From: Desulfotomaculum copahuensis
GTDB taxonomy: Bacteria; Bacillota; Desulfotomaculia; Desulfotomaculales; Desulfovirgulaceae
Reading direction: 5' to 3'
NCBI RefSeq assembly: GCF_001655685.1
Contig: NZ_LYVF01000192.1
Coordinates: forward strand, 51,402 to 115,401
DNA: 64,000 nucleotides
This document shows positions 9,895 to 18,039 of the stretch, in pieces. Numbering within the stretch: position 1 is the first letter of the stretch; every line of letters begins with the position of its first letter. Position numbers and translations under genes: made by a program. The notes beneath the pieces are model-generated. The model had not been told where the DNA came from and made no database searches. It saw only the letters and a list, made by a program, of their open reading frames with translations.

Positions 9895-12800
9895 ATGCAC
9901 AAATGGTTGACAGGCCGCCGCGCACTCCTGCCGGTCCTGTTATTGGCCGGCATCTTGCTGTTCATGCCGGACTGGTCCGGAGCAACCGCCGGGAAGCGTG
10001 CGCCGGAGCCCCGGGTGAGTTTTTTGAACGACCGCGCGGCGGCCATCGTGGGCGCGGCGCCGCTTGCCGCGCCGGGGTTCGTCACGCCCGGCGGGCTCAC
10101 CGGCGCCGGGGAAGTGGTGGCCATCGCGGACAGCGGTTTGGGTAACGGCGACATGAGCGATCCCGTTCCGGACCTGAAGAGCGCGCCCGGTCAAAAGCCC
10201 AAGGTGATCATGCTCAAATCCTGGGCCGGCCGGGCCAGGGCCGACGATCCGCTGGGCCACGGCACCCACATGGCGGCCACCATCGCCGGTACCGGGGCGG
10301 CTTCGGACGGCCGCTACGCCGGCCTGGCCCCGGGCGCCAACCTTTATTTCGAGTCCATCCTCAATGCCGCCGGCAAGATCGACCCGCCGGCAGATCTAAC
10401 CAGCCTTTTTACACCGGCCTATGCCGCCGACGCACGCATCCACGTGGACGGCTGGGGCACCGAAACCAACGCCTATTTGAGCGGCGCCGCCCAGACCGAT
10501 GCCTTTGTGCGGCAGCATCCCGACTTCCTGGTCATCTTCGGCGCCGGCAACAGCGGGCCGGCGGCCGGTACGTTGACGGCCGAGGCCAATAGTAAGGACG
10601 CCCTGGTGGTGGGGGCCAGCGAGAGTGTGCGCCCGTCCTTCGGCCCGGACAGCGACAATGCGGCGAAGCTGGCTCCTTTCTCCAGCCGCGGCCCCACCGC
10701 CGACGGACGCGTCAAGCCGGATCTGGTCGCTCCTGGCACGGCGATCATTTCCGCCTGCTCTCCTTTGATCAAGGGCAACCTGCCCGGTGATCCGGACTAC
10801 ACCCGTATGAGTGGCACCAGTATGGCCGCGGCGGTGGCCGGCGGGGCGGCGGTGCTGTTGCGCCAGTATTTCGGACAAACCGGTGTGCCCGACCCCTCGG
10901 CTGCGCTGATGAAGGCGGCGCTGATCAACGGAGCCGATCCCGTTTCCGGTGGCGGGGCGGGCTTCGGCCGCCTGGACCTGGCCCAGACCGTGCTCTCCCT
11001 GCAGCAAAAGGCCTTTGCCGCCGTTGATGAACGCAACCCGCTGACCCGGGGGGACAGGGATACATATTATTTCAAAGTAAGCGATCCCGCCCGGCCTTTC
11101 AAGGCCACCCTGGCCTGGACGGATCCCCCGTCCGTTCCTGGTGCGGCGCGCACGCTGATCAATGATTTGAACCTGGTGGTGGAAACTCCGGACGGCCATT
11201 TTGTCACGGACAGCCGGGATGCGAACAATAATGTGCAACAGGTGGTCATTCCCCATCCCGTCCCGGGCACTTACGCCGTGATTGCCAAGGCCGCCAGAAT
11301 AAGCCGCGGCGTGGCGCCGGGGGCGGCGCCCGGCCAGGATTTCGCCCTGGTTTACGGCCAGCCGCTGGCGCAGAAGACAATTCTGAACAGCGACGTACAA
11401 AACAACCGGCTCTATTTTACCGACGGCAGCGAAGCCGCCTTCCCGGATACGGGACACATCGCCCTGGGCCGTGAAACGCCGCCCTGGAACCTGACCCACG
11501 CCCTGCCCGGGACAATCGCCTATATGGTGGACGGAAGCCCGCTTTACCTGGCCGGGGAGGTGTGGAAGCAGCAGGCCGCCGATGTGCTGCCCCTGGCTTC
11601 GGGTACGCTGCTGCAGGAGGCGGATCCGCAGCACCGGAACGGCGGCTACTATATCGATCCGCGGGCCGATAACCCGCTGCAGGTGAACGATCAGCCCGCC
11701 CGGCCGGGTGACGTGCCTCCGGGCGTGCGCATCTGGGCCTCGGTCGACCCGCTCACCCAGACCGCCTGGCGCGCCTGGGCCTGGTTCCGGGAGGAAAACG
11801 GCGTGATCAGCGCCGTGGACGCGGCCAATCACCGGCTGTACCTGTTGGGTCACAGCCAGCCGTATCTGCTGGATGAGAACACGGTTTACGCCTTTGACGA
11901 CACTCTGACCGGCTCCAGCCCGGCCGATCTGCCCTTCGGCGAACCGGCGGCCGGCAGCCTGTCCGGGCTGGCCGCGGGTATGAAGGTGCGACTGATGCTG
12001 GCCGGCGAGCCGGAGAACCGGGTGGCCTACCTGGGCGTGCAGCGCGACCTGGCCGTGGGTACGGTGGCCGCCGTGGACGGCGGCAATAATACCGTGCGGC
12101 TGGCAGGGGGCGGCAGTTTCCGCCTGATGCCCGGCCTGCACGTGGATCTGGACGGGCGGCCCGCCGGCATGCCGGCCATCCAGCCCGGCCGGTATGCCTC
12201 CCTGCTTCTTTCCGGCAACCTGGCCATCGGCGCGTCGATCTACGATCAGACCACCTACGGCCAGGTGGTGTACTACAAGCAGAACGGCCGGGATCTGCTG
12301 CTGCTGGACTATCAAAACCATATGCACTCTCTGGCCGTCACGCCGCAAACCCGGTTTTTCCGCTGGGGCCGGCCGGGCGACATTAATAACCTGATGCCGG
12401 GCGAGTGGGTGCGGGTGGCCCTGGCCCCGGACGGCGTCACCGCCCTGCGGGTGGATACGGCCGAGGCGGCCGGCGGGGGCAAGGCGGGGGTAACGTCCGT
12501 CAATACCAGTACCGGGCTGGTCACCTTCTCCACCGGCGAAAAAGCCTTACTGACGCCGTATACGCTGGTGACAAAAAACAGCTATCCGGTACAGCCGGAG
12601 GACATCCGGCCCGGCGAACCGGCCGAGTTTATCTCCCTGGCCGTGCCGGCCGGCGGCACACCGTCGCTGGCGACGCTGAAGGCGCGCTCCCGGCCGGGCG
12701 TCCCGGCGCCCTCCCTGCAGGCGTCCATCCGCCTCCAGGGCCTGGGCCTGCTGGTTGCCGGGCGCACTTCCGGCAATATCGTTTATGTATACCCGGAACA

Positions 12801-13917
12801 GGGCTCCCCGGTAAAGGCCGGCACGGACGGCCGGGGTGACTTTGAAGCGCTCCTGAACCGGCCGGCCGGCGGCACGGTGCAGGTGGTGGCAGTGGACCGG
12901 CGTACCGGCGGTGTGGTCGGCGAATATCTCACCGTGCCCGGCGCGGACATGTTCAGTGATCTACGCGGTCACTGGGCGGCCAAAGAAATCGGCAGCCTGG
13001 TGGAAAACGGCCTGCTGAACGGCTACCCGGACGGCAAATTTTATCCGGACCGGCCGGTCACCCGGGCGGAGTTCACCGTGATGCTGGCCCGCGCCCTGGG
13101 CTGGAGCAGCGGGGCGGAAAACAGTGCTGGTACGAAGGCCGGCCCGGCTGTGCTGGCGCCGGATCTTGACCGGACAGGCGCTCCCGGGGCGGACAGTGGC
13201 GGAGATGGTGGCGGAACGCCGGCCGGGAAGGCAGGCGGCCCAATGCAAACGGCCGCTGATGCGGCGGACTCCGCCGGGCCGGGGCACGGAACCGCCCCGG
13301 CCGCGCCTGCGGACCGACTGCCCGCCTGGGCTGCCGGGGCGATCAAGGCCGCCCTGACCCGGGGTGTTATCTCCGGTTATCCGGACGGCACCTTCCGGCC
13401 GGATCAGCCGGTGACCCGGCTGGAGGCGGCCGGCATCCTGGCGCGCGTGCTGGAAGTAACGGGGCTGGTCAAGAATAACGGAGAACCGCCTGCCGGTGCC
13501 TCCGGCGGCACGTCCGCCACCGGCGCGGCACAAAAAGGCACCGCCGGCACCCCTGTCAACAGCGGCGGCAGCGGCACGGTAAAAACAACCGGTACTCCGC
13601 CGCATGGCGGGACGGACGCCGCCGGTGCAGCCGGAACAAACTCCGCGGATGGCGGTAGTCCGGCCGGCGGCGGCAATACGGGCGGAAGGAATGCTAACCG
13701 GGGTGGCAACTCCGCATCAAGCAGTGACTCATTTATCTTGCCGTCCTACGCGGACGCCGGAGCTATTCCGGCCTGGGCGCGCACTTCCGTGGCCCTGGTG
13801 GCCCGTTTCGGCCTGATGGCCGGCGACCCCGGACAGCGCTTCGATCCAGCCGGACCGCTCACCCGCGCCCAGGCGGCGGTAATCATCTACCGCCTGCGCC
13901 TGCTGATGGGGCTGTGA
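9895..13917 (+). CDS. Exported subtilisin-like (S8) serine protease with three SLH domains
   Basis: This is a 1340-residue secreted protein. A signal peptide is followed by an S8 peptidase domain with the catalytic triad visible as Asp79 (IADSG), His122 (GHGTHMAATIAG) and Ser309 (SGTSMAAAVAGG), plus the oxyanion region GAGNSG. Residues about 370-490 resemble the post-catalytic beta-sandwich of large subtilases. A long middle region has weak repeated beta-rich units and no named domain that I can support. Three S-layer-homology domains follow near the C-terminus (NGYPDGKFYPDRPVTRAEF; SGYPDGTFRPDQPVTRLEA; a divergent third ending LTRAQAAVIIYRLR). Unusual Gly/Ala/Thr-rich linkers separate them. 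SLH domains bind pyruvylated wall polymer, consistent with csaB at 58866. ATG 9895 follows an AAGGAGT site; the earlier in-frame ATG 9832 lacks one. Confidence 0.9.
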   Translation: MHKWLTGRRALLPVLLLAGILLFMPDWSGATAGKRAPEPRVSFLNDRAAAIVGAAPLAAPGFVTPGGLTGAGEVVAIADSGLGNGDMSDPVPDLKSAPGQKPKVIMLKSWAGRARADDPLGHGTHMAATIAGTGAASDGRYAGLAPGANLYFESILNAAGKIDPPADLTSLFTPAYAADARIHVDGWGTETNAYLSGAAQTDAFVRQHPDFLVIFGAGNSGPAAGTLTAEANSKDALVVGASESVRPSFGPDSDNAAKLAPFSSRGPTADGRVKPDLVAPGTAIISACSPLIKGNLPGDPDYTRMSGTSMAAAVAGGAAVLLRQYFGQTGVPDPSAALMKAALINGADPVSGGGAGFGRLDLAQTVLSLQQKAFAAVDERNPLTRGDRDTYYFKVSDPARPFKATLAWTDPPSVPGAARTLINDLNLVVETPDGHFVTDSRDANNNVQQVVIPHPVPGTYAVIAKAARISRGVAPGAAPGQDFALVYGQPLAQKTILNSDVQNNRLYFTDGSEAAFPDTGHIALGRETPPWNLTHALPGTIAYMVDGSPLYLAGEVWKQQAADVLPLASGTLLQEADPQHRNGGYYIDPRADNPLQVNDQPARPGDVPPGVRIWASVDPLTQTAWRAWAWFREENGVISAVDAANHRLYLLGHSQPYLLDENTVYAFDDTLTGSSPADLPFGEPAAGSLSGLAAGMKVRLMLAGEPENRVAYLGVQRDLAVGTVAAVDGGNNTVRLAGGGSFRLMPGLHVDLDGRPAGMPAIQPGRYASLLLSGNLAIGASIYDQTTYGQVVYYKQNGRDLLLLDYQNHMHSLAVTPQTRFFRWGRPGDINNLMPGEWVRVALAPDGVTALRVDTAEAAGGGKAGVTSVNTSTGLVTFSTGEKALLTPYTLVTKNSYPVQPEDIRPGEPAEFISLAVPAGGTPSLATLKARSRPGVPAPSLQASIRLQGLGLLVAGRTSGNIVYVYPEQGSPVKAGTDGRGDFEALLNRPAGGTVQVVAVDRRTGGVVGEYLTVPGADMFSDLRGHWAAKEIGSLVENGLLNGYPDGKFYPDRPVTRAEFTVMLARALGWSSGAENSAGTKAGPAVLAPDLDRTGAPGADSGGDGGGTPAGKAGGPMQTAADAADSAGPGHGTAPAAPADRLPAWAAGAIKAALTRGVISGYPDGTFRPDQPVTRLEAAGILARVLEVTGLVKNNGEPPAGASGGTSATGAAQKGTAGTPVNSGGSGTVKTTGTPPHGGTDAAGAAGTNSADGGSPAGGGNTGGRNANRGGNSASSSDSFILPSYADAGAIPAWARTSVALVARFGLMAGDPGQRFDPAGPLTRAQAAVIIYRLRLLMGL

Positions 13918-14052
13918 TCTGAAAGAGCTTAAATCCTTGTAATTAGCTGGTTTCGCTGCTTTTGCCGGGGCTACGGGTGGAATTGAAAGATATATTCGGA
14001 TATTTACCCCCACAACGCTGACAGGCCAATTAACTTCAACGCCCAAAAGTAC

Positions 14053-14076
14053 AGGCCCGGCTATTCAGCCGGGCCT
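14053..14076. terminator. Bidirectional terminator between convergent genes
   Basis: The perfect 10-bp stem AGGCCCGGCT / AGCCGGGCCT with loop ATTC lies between the SLH protease (+) and the anti-sigma gene (-). T-rich sequence follows more clearly on the minus strand. Confidence 0.7.
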
Positions 14077-14112
14077 CGATTATCTGACGCGTTCTCATAT
14101 AACACCATCCCC

Positions 14113-15291
14113 CTACTGCTGCACCCACACCACAACCACCTGGTCTTGCGCCTCCTGGTCCCAGGTGACCAACTGCTGCTCCAGGGACTTGATCTGTGCG
14201 TTCAGGTCGGCCGTACCGCCGCCGCTGTTGCGCTGGGCGATCAGCGCCTGGTAGTGGTCCAGGGTGGCGGCAAACTGAGCGGAGATGTCTTTGCTCTGCT
14301 GCTGCTCGTCGATGACCATGCCCAGGCTCCGGGCCGTGTTTTCAAATGTGTTGGCGCGCTCCGCCGGTACCACGAAGCGCATTATCTCCACCTTGTGGCC
14401 GGCTTCGTATTGCTGGCCGAACCCCTGATAGGATGCGCCGCCGGTCGCGGCCAGCAGCTTTTGCCGGGCCGCCGCCAGATCCGTTACCTGCACCTTGATC
14501 AACATGCTGTCAATGGTCCGGGGCTGGTTGAGAAATACCCGCGGTGCTCCCGGTGCGGACAAGGAAGACATTTTGGACGGGCTGCTTTTATCTGCCGGGG
14601 TGCCGCTGTTACGGGCGGCGCCGGTTTGCGAACCGCCATTCGCGCCGGTATTGTTGCCCGTCTGCCGGTCCGCGCTATTGCCCGGCTGTCCCGTACCCTC
14701 TTTTGAAGCACCGTTTGGCTGCGTTACGCCCGGCTGACCCGGAGCGGCCGGATTGGCGTTTCCCGGTACGGGCGCAACCGTTTGCCCGCCGCTATGTCCC
14801 GGCGCCGTTTGCCCGCTGCCGGAATTGTTATCCGCAATCACGGCCGGCGCGTGCATGCTTACCGGCAGCCAGCCGTAGCGGGCGGCAAAGCCCGCCGTAC
14901 CGCCCAGCAGGATGAGTGCCGAGGCGGCCACGGCCACACCCCGCCGCCAGGCGGCGGAAAGATTGCCCCACCAGCGTCCGGGTCCGTTTCCGGCCGGTAA
15001 CGCGGCGCCCGCGTGCGCGCCTTTTCCTGTTCCGGCCAATCGCCCGGCGTCCGGGAGCAGGCCGGTTCCTTCACCGGCCAAACGTTCCATCACGCCGGCG
15101 CTGAAGCCCTGCGGCGGCACCACCGGGACGGCCATGCCCTTCAATGCGCCGGCGATGGCCCGGCATTGTGCCATTTCCGCCCGGCACCCCGGGCAGACGG
15201 CCAGGTGCTCCCGGAACGCCCGCTCCGCGTCGCCGGGCAGTTCGCCGTCCAGGCAGGGATAAATCAGTTTTCTTGCTTCCCGGCATTGCAT
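14113..15291 (-). CDS. Membrane anti-sigma factor: zinc-finger domain plus DUF4349-like sensor domain
   Basis: The 392-residue product starts with an anti-sigma zinc-finger domain. Cys2 and His/Cys/Cys in the segment REHLAVCPGCRAEM form the typical HxxxCxxC motif that binds an ECF sigma factor. One membrane segment (GVAVAASALILLGGTAGFAA) is followed by a Gly/Asn/Thr/Pro-rich linker. The extracytoplasmic C-terminal domain of about 140 residues resembles DUF4349 (MLIKVQVTDLAAARQKLLA, RFVVPAERANTFE) and ends in a coiled coil. The protein should hold the sigma factor at 15666 inactive until an envelope signal arrives. ATG 15291 follows AAGAAGGTGAT; the upstream in-frame GTG 15300 and ATG 15297 lie within that site. 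It is 374 bp from the sigma gene, so it may have its own promoter. Confidence 0.82.
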   Translation of the reverse strand: MQCREARKLIYPCLDGELPGDAERAFREHLAVCPGCRAEMAQCRAIAGALKGMAVPVVPPQGFSAGVMERLAGEGTGLLPDAGRLAGTGKGAHAGAALPAGNGPGRWWGNLSAAWRRGVAVAASALILLGGTAGFAARYGWLPVSMHAPAVIADNNSGSGQTAPGHSGGQTVAPVPGNANPAAPGQPGVTQPNGASKEGTGQPGNSADRQTGNNTGANGGSQTGAARNSGTPADKSSPSKMSSLSAPGAPRVFLNQPRTIDSMLIKVQVTDLAAARQKLLAATGGASYQGFGQQYEAGHKVEIMRFVVPAERANTFENTARSLGMVIDEQQQSKDISAQFAATLDHYQALIAQRNSGGGTADLNAQIKSLEQQLVTWDQEAQDQVVVVWVQQ

Positions 15292-15665
15292 TGCCATCAC
15301 CTTCTTGCCGCTCCCTTGCCGGGAGTGCGTTCAAATGTTCATATCCGCCGGTCCGGAGATTTTCCGGATGACGTACAGTTTGGCAGTATCAGCATCACAG
15401 TAACAATAGTGCCGATTATTTCGTTAGCTATATTTAAGGTGCGCATTGCCTTTTGTTTCTGCATATCTGTACATAAAGTCACGGCAATGTCAAAGCCGTT
15501 TTTCCGTCGCACAATGTAGAGCATCTTGTCTATTGCTGCTTTATATGGCACCGTAAGAGAACTTTGACGTGCTCCTGGAGTCATAATATGCCTTAACCTG
15601 TCCGGTCAGGATCATTAATGATATTTTTTCCGCCAGGCCGGGTTCATCATCAGCAGGGAAAGATT
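15292..15665. other. Gap between the sigma and anti-sigma genes
   Basis: On the minus strand, a TTGACA-like hexamer near 15490 with T/A-rich sequence 16-17 bp downstream could promote the anti-sigma gene. An 81-codon minus-strand ORF (15339-15584) shows no ribosome-binding site or recognisable motif and is not called. No clear terminator was seen after the sigma gene. Confidence 0.35.
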
Positions 15666-16271
15666 TTACTTATGAGATGTTCCCGGCAGGTTTATGCCGT
15701 TTTCCGCCGCCAGCGCGGCGACTTTTTTCTTCAGTGTTTCCCGCGCCCGGTTCAGGCGGGAACGCACCGTGCCCACACTGCAGTCCATAATCCCGGCAAT
15801 CTCGTCGTAGCTGCAGCCCTCAATTTCCCGCAGCACCAGCACGGCTTTGTGCTCCGCCGTCAGTTCGTTCAGCGCTTTGCCCACCAGGCCACGGAACTCC
15901 TTTTCCTCCAGCGCTTCCAGCGGGTCGCCCGCGGAGGCGGCCACCTCCCGGGCCACTTCCCCTTCGTTCGTCTGGACCGGTTCGTCCAGGGAAACCACCG
16001 TCGCCCGGTCACGCCGGCGTTTCACATTCAGCCAGATGTTCACAGCGATGCGGTGCAGCCAGGTGCCGAAATCCGCCTCCCGGCGGAAGCTTTTCAACCC
16101 GTGATAGGCGCGGATGAAAACCTCCTGGGCCAGGTCCTGGGCGTCGGCGTGGTTGCCCGCCAGTTGATAGCTCAACGAATAAACCCGCGTCTGATACATC
16201 AGCACCAGCTGTTCAAAAGCCAACCGGTCGCCGTGCTGCGATCTATTGACCAGTTCCGTCACTTCATCCAA
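15666..16271 (-). CDS. ECF (extracytoplasmic function) RNA polymerase sigma factor
   Basis: This group-4 sigma factor has about 201 residues. Region 2 is AFEQLVLMYQTRVYSLSYQL ... DAQDLAQEVFIRAYHGLKSF ... FGTWLHRIAVN. Region 4 is the helix-turn-helix around AVLVLREIEGCSYDEIAGIM and GTVRSRLNRARETLKKKV. I place the start at TTG 16271, which has AGAGGAG 8 bases upstream and gives the usual start DEVTELVNRSQHGD. GTG 16280 is an alternative. The ATG at 16322 begins upstream of a putative -10 element and has no ribosome-binding site. The gene's own promoter matches those of the two CuAO_N paralogs at 18636 and 22448, so autoregulation is likely. The anti-sigma partner lies downstream. Confidence 0.9.
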   Translation of the reverse strand: MDEVTELVNRSQHGDRLAFEQLVLMYQTRVYSLSYQLAGNHADAQDLAQEVFIRAYHGLKSFRREADFGTWLHRIAVNIWLNVKRRRDRATVVSLDEPVQTNEGEVAREVAASAGDPLEALEEKEFRGLVGKALNELTAEHKAVLVLREIEGCSYDEIAGIMDCSVGTVRSRLNRARETLKKKVAALAAENGINLPGTSHK

Positions 16272-16315
16272 AGGAAGCACTCCTCTGGGCGCGGAACCTC
16301 CCGGTTTACTTTTTA

Positions 16316-16341
16316 GACACATTATATGCGTAAAAAGTTCC
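16316..16341 (-). promoter_or_regulatory. ECF-type promoter of the sigma factor gene (site 1 of 3)
   Basis: Reading the minus strand, GGAACTTTT begins at 16341, and TGTC lies 17 bp after GGAAC, at 16319-16316, continuing as TGTCTAA. The spacing and both boxes are identical to the sites at 18315 and 22261. A TATAAT sequence inside the spacer is probably coincidental. Confidence 0.72.
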
Positions 16342-16480
16342 GTTCCCGGGGTGAAATCCGGCCCAATCTATAAAAATAATTCCGGCTTTGTCCCTGCTTG
16401 CGGGGAAACTGTGTTATTATCCGATAAATACAAATCATTCCTTGCCTGCCATGGTGGCAGCAAGAATACGGAAGGAAAGG

Positions 16481-16555
16481 CATTTACCCATTACGTTCAT
16501 TATACCCGGTTTCCGTCCCCCCGGGCAATGCCGGTCGTAAAAAAAGCCGCCCCGG
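16481..16555. repeat. 75-bp perfect direct repeat, copy 1
   Basis: Identical base for base to 17363-17437. It begins CATTTACCCATTACG and ends GCCGCCCCGG. The two copies bracket an 807-bp segment holding a complete PIN/RHH toxin-antitoxin pair. The region 16272-16684 otherwise holds only the sigma promoter and a terminator; a plus-strand ORF over it (16246-16584) looks spurious. Confidence 0.9.
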
Positions 16556-16564
16556 CCAAGGCGG
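16539..16564 (-). terminator. Minus-strand terminator of the PIN/RHH operon
   Basis: On the minus strand, CCGCC and GGCGG arms with an 8-base loop are followed by C and seven T. It lies 120 bp after the toxin stop. The T-run and one arm belong to the 75-bp repeat. Confidence 0.6.
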
Positions 16565-16684
16565 TAGATTTTGCCTTTTTTTGATCGGGCAACATTATTT
16601 TCACCGCTTTTGCCCGGCCTGCAGGTGTAACTGAAGCATCTTTCAAGTTAATTAACCCGGCGCCTGAAACTACAAATATCTAGT

Positions 16685-17122
16685 TCACTTAACAGATCCC
16701 GGCAAAATAGGGATACCGGCTAATACCATGTGACGATCAAAAGAAAAAATGCTGTCAATCTCCGGATGAAGCTGGAGAATAGCCAGGGTAAGGGCATCGA
16801 CGTAGGAAATACTTTGGTCCTCAAAGCGATAAATTATCCGGCGCGCCTTTTTCTCTAAATTTTTGTCCGGATAAATTACAAAGAGCAAACACTTCTCCTC
16901 GGCCTCTTCTACATATCCAAGCCATTTCCTGGCTTGTACGCCCCCAAGGTGATATAAAACCCAGGCGTAGCTTTCACCAATGACAGGCAAAGATGTAACT
17001 CGTTGAATATTCGGAGCGAGTTCGTAGTAAAACTCGACTGCCCGATCATGATAGATGTCGTTCCGATCAGCCAGTGCAACGAAGCCACCGGTATCAATAA
17101 AAATCTTAGTGAACATGGTCAT
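16685..17122 (-). CDS. PIN domain toxin (VapC-like ribonuclease)
   Basis: The 145-residue product has a PIN nuclease fold. The acidic metal-binding residues appear in FIDTGGFVALAD (N-terminal Asp), in the Glu of ESYAWVLY, in SYVDALTLAI, and in SFDRHMVLAG near the end. Such enzymes cleave RNA and are held in check by the partner antitoxin. The start at ATG 17122 (or ATG 17116) overlaps the end of the antitoxin gene by 11-17 bp, which suggests translational coupling. The longer frame to 17173 runs inside the antitoxin gene and is rejected. The pair lies between 75-bp direct repeats. Confidence 0.85.
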   Translation of the reverse strand: MTMFTKIFIDTGGFVALADRNDIYHDRAVEFYYELAPNIQRVTSLPVIGESYAWVLYHLGGVQARKWLGYVEEAEEKCLLFVIYPDKNLEKKARRIIYRFEDQSISYVDALTLAILQLHPEIDSIFSFDRHMVLAGIPILPGSVK

Positions 17123-17351
17123 AGATTTCGTCATGATCCACGGACCCGGTTCCGTGTCCCTCGCTGGCCCCAATACCTACGGTTTTTAAGATAGGGTCGC
17201 CTTCGTTCTTAATCCCGTGCTCTTTTAAGTATGTTTCAAGTGCCCGCCTCATGATTTCCGACTCGGACAGTTTTTTAGTCGAACAGATTCGTTTCATGGT
17301 TTTGTCCATGTCAGTCGATATATAGACTTGTTTCCGTACCAAATCCATCAT
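17106..17351 (-). CDS. Ribbon-helix-helix antitoxin of the PIN toxin
   Basis: The 81-residue protein has an N-terminal ribbon-helix-helix fold (KQVYISTDMDKTMKRICSTK then LSESEIMRRALETYLKEHG). It ends in an acidic, less ordered tail (VDHDEIYDHVH) that would bind the toxin. Proteins of this kind bind their own promoter. ATG 17351 has a GGAGGTGG site 8 bases upstream. It is the first gene of a two-gene minus-strand operon. The right-hand 75-bp repeat begins only 12 bp upstream of the start codon, so any promoter must lie in or beyond the repeat. Confidence 0.82.
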   Translation of the reverse strand: MMDLVRKQVYISTDMDKTMKRICSTKKLSESEIMRRALETYLKEHGIKNEGDPILKTVGIGASEGHGTGSVDHDEIYDHVH

Positions 17352-17362
17352 TAACCCACCTC

Positions 17363-17437
17363 CATTTACCCATTACGTTCATTATACCCGGTTTCCGTCC
17401 CCCCGGGCAATGCCGGTCGTAAAAAAAGCCGCCCCGG
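17363..17437. repeat. 75-bp perfect direct repeat, copy 2
   Basis: Identical to 16481-16555. Beyond the repeat, the two flanks share only GGTAGAT and then diverge. The right flank runs into a Uma2 gene fragment. Confidence 0.9.
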
Positions 17438-17451
17438 TGGTGTGGTAGATC

Positions 17452-17652
17452 ATGGGTGGCTCAACTCATATTAACGCCGCGCCGGATATGGCGATCGAAA
17501 TGTTTTCGCCGTCCACGGAAAAATACGACCGCAATCAAAAAAGCCAGTTGTATTATGCCCGCGGGATGAAGGAGTACTGGCTGGTCGGCCCGGCGCTGCA
17601 ATTGGTGGAAATAAGATTAATTGCCAAAGAGCGGCACGGCAATGGTGCGTAA
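17452..17652 (+). pseudogene. Remnant of a Uma2 family gene (C-terminal fragment)
   Basis: About 45 codons match the back half of the Uma2/DUF820 family: APDMAIEMFSPSTEKYDRN then QLYYARGMKEYWLVGP. They align with APDLVVEIVSNSSSSADRV and YGVPYYWVLDP of the intact gene at 8992. The N-terminal half is missing, and the frame runs out into the 3' end of the vapC gene on the other strand. I treat it as a non-functional remnant; its left edge lies next to the 75-bp repeat. Confidence 0.75.
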
Positions 17653-18039
17653 ATCCGTCGCGACAGTTTTAATCAAATCATAATGATGGTCGTGATGAAC
17701 TAAAATGCATCCGTGAAGGATGGCCCAGGAGGCAATCAGCGTGTCAATCAGAGGAATATTAACTCCCCTGCGGCGCAGATTGAAATTCAGTCCGGCCGCA
17801 TAATCCCACACCTCTTCATGCCGGCCCAAAAGAGGTAACGCCGCCAAATCCTTTTTTAATTCATTAAATTCTTTCTCGTTCACCGTTCCGGAAAGCAATT
17901 CAGCCATCACCGGCGGAGCCAGGAGGACCCTATCTTCAAGCAAGGCTTTTCTTAACCACTCCCGGCTTTCGGAATGCCCGTCCCGCCTTAATGCGTCTAT
18001 CCAGGTTGATGAGTCGACTACAAAATGCTCATTCGTCAC
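17617..18039 (-). CDS. vapC: VapC-type PIN domain ribonuclease toxin
   Basis: The 140-residue product has the PIN active-site residues: Asp in FVVDSSTWIDALR, Glu in VMAELLSG, Asp in IPLIDTLIASWAI, and Asp/His in VHHDHHYDLI. VapC toxins cleave tRNA or rRNA. The gene starts with GTG 18039 and overlaps the antitoxin stop by 11 bp (GTGACGAATGA contains both). Its 3' end overlaps the Uma2 remnant on the opposite strand, a sign that the neighbourhood was rearranged around it. Confidence 0.9.
   Translation of the reverse strand: MTNEHFVVDSSTWIDALRRDGHSESREWLRKALLEDRVLLAPPVMAELLSGTVNEKEFNELKKDLAALPLLGRHEEVWDYAAGLNFNLRRRGVNIPLIDTLIASWAILHGCILVHHDHHYDLIKTVATDLRTIAVPLFGN

Noticed and set aside
10396..12348. 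A 650-codon minus-strand open frame opposite the SLH protease gene
   Set aside because: It has no recognisable domain, and its composition (His, Gly, Gln, Arg rich) is that of an antisense shadow of a GC-rich gene. The plus strand encodes a clear protease with its catalytic triad.
15339..15584. An 81-codon minus-strand ORF between sigma and anti-sigma genes
   Set aside because: There is no ribosome-binding site or family resemblance, and the sequence has the A/T-rich look of an intergenic region.
16321..16326. TATAAT (minus strand) as a sigma-A -10 for the sigma gene
   Set aside because: No -35 element stands 16-18 bp upstream (CCGGGA there). The GGAAC/TGTC pair shared with two other promoters explains the region better.
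16246..16584. A 112-codon plus-strand frame opposite the sigma promoter
   Set aside because: It runs through the 75-bp repeat, a terminator and the sigma promoter, has no ribosome-binding site, and its product matches nothing.
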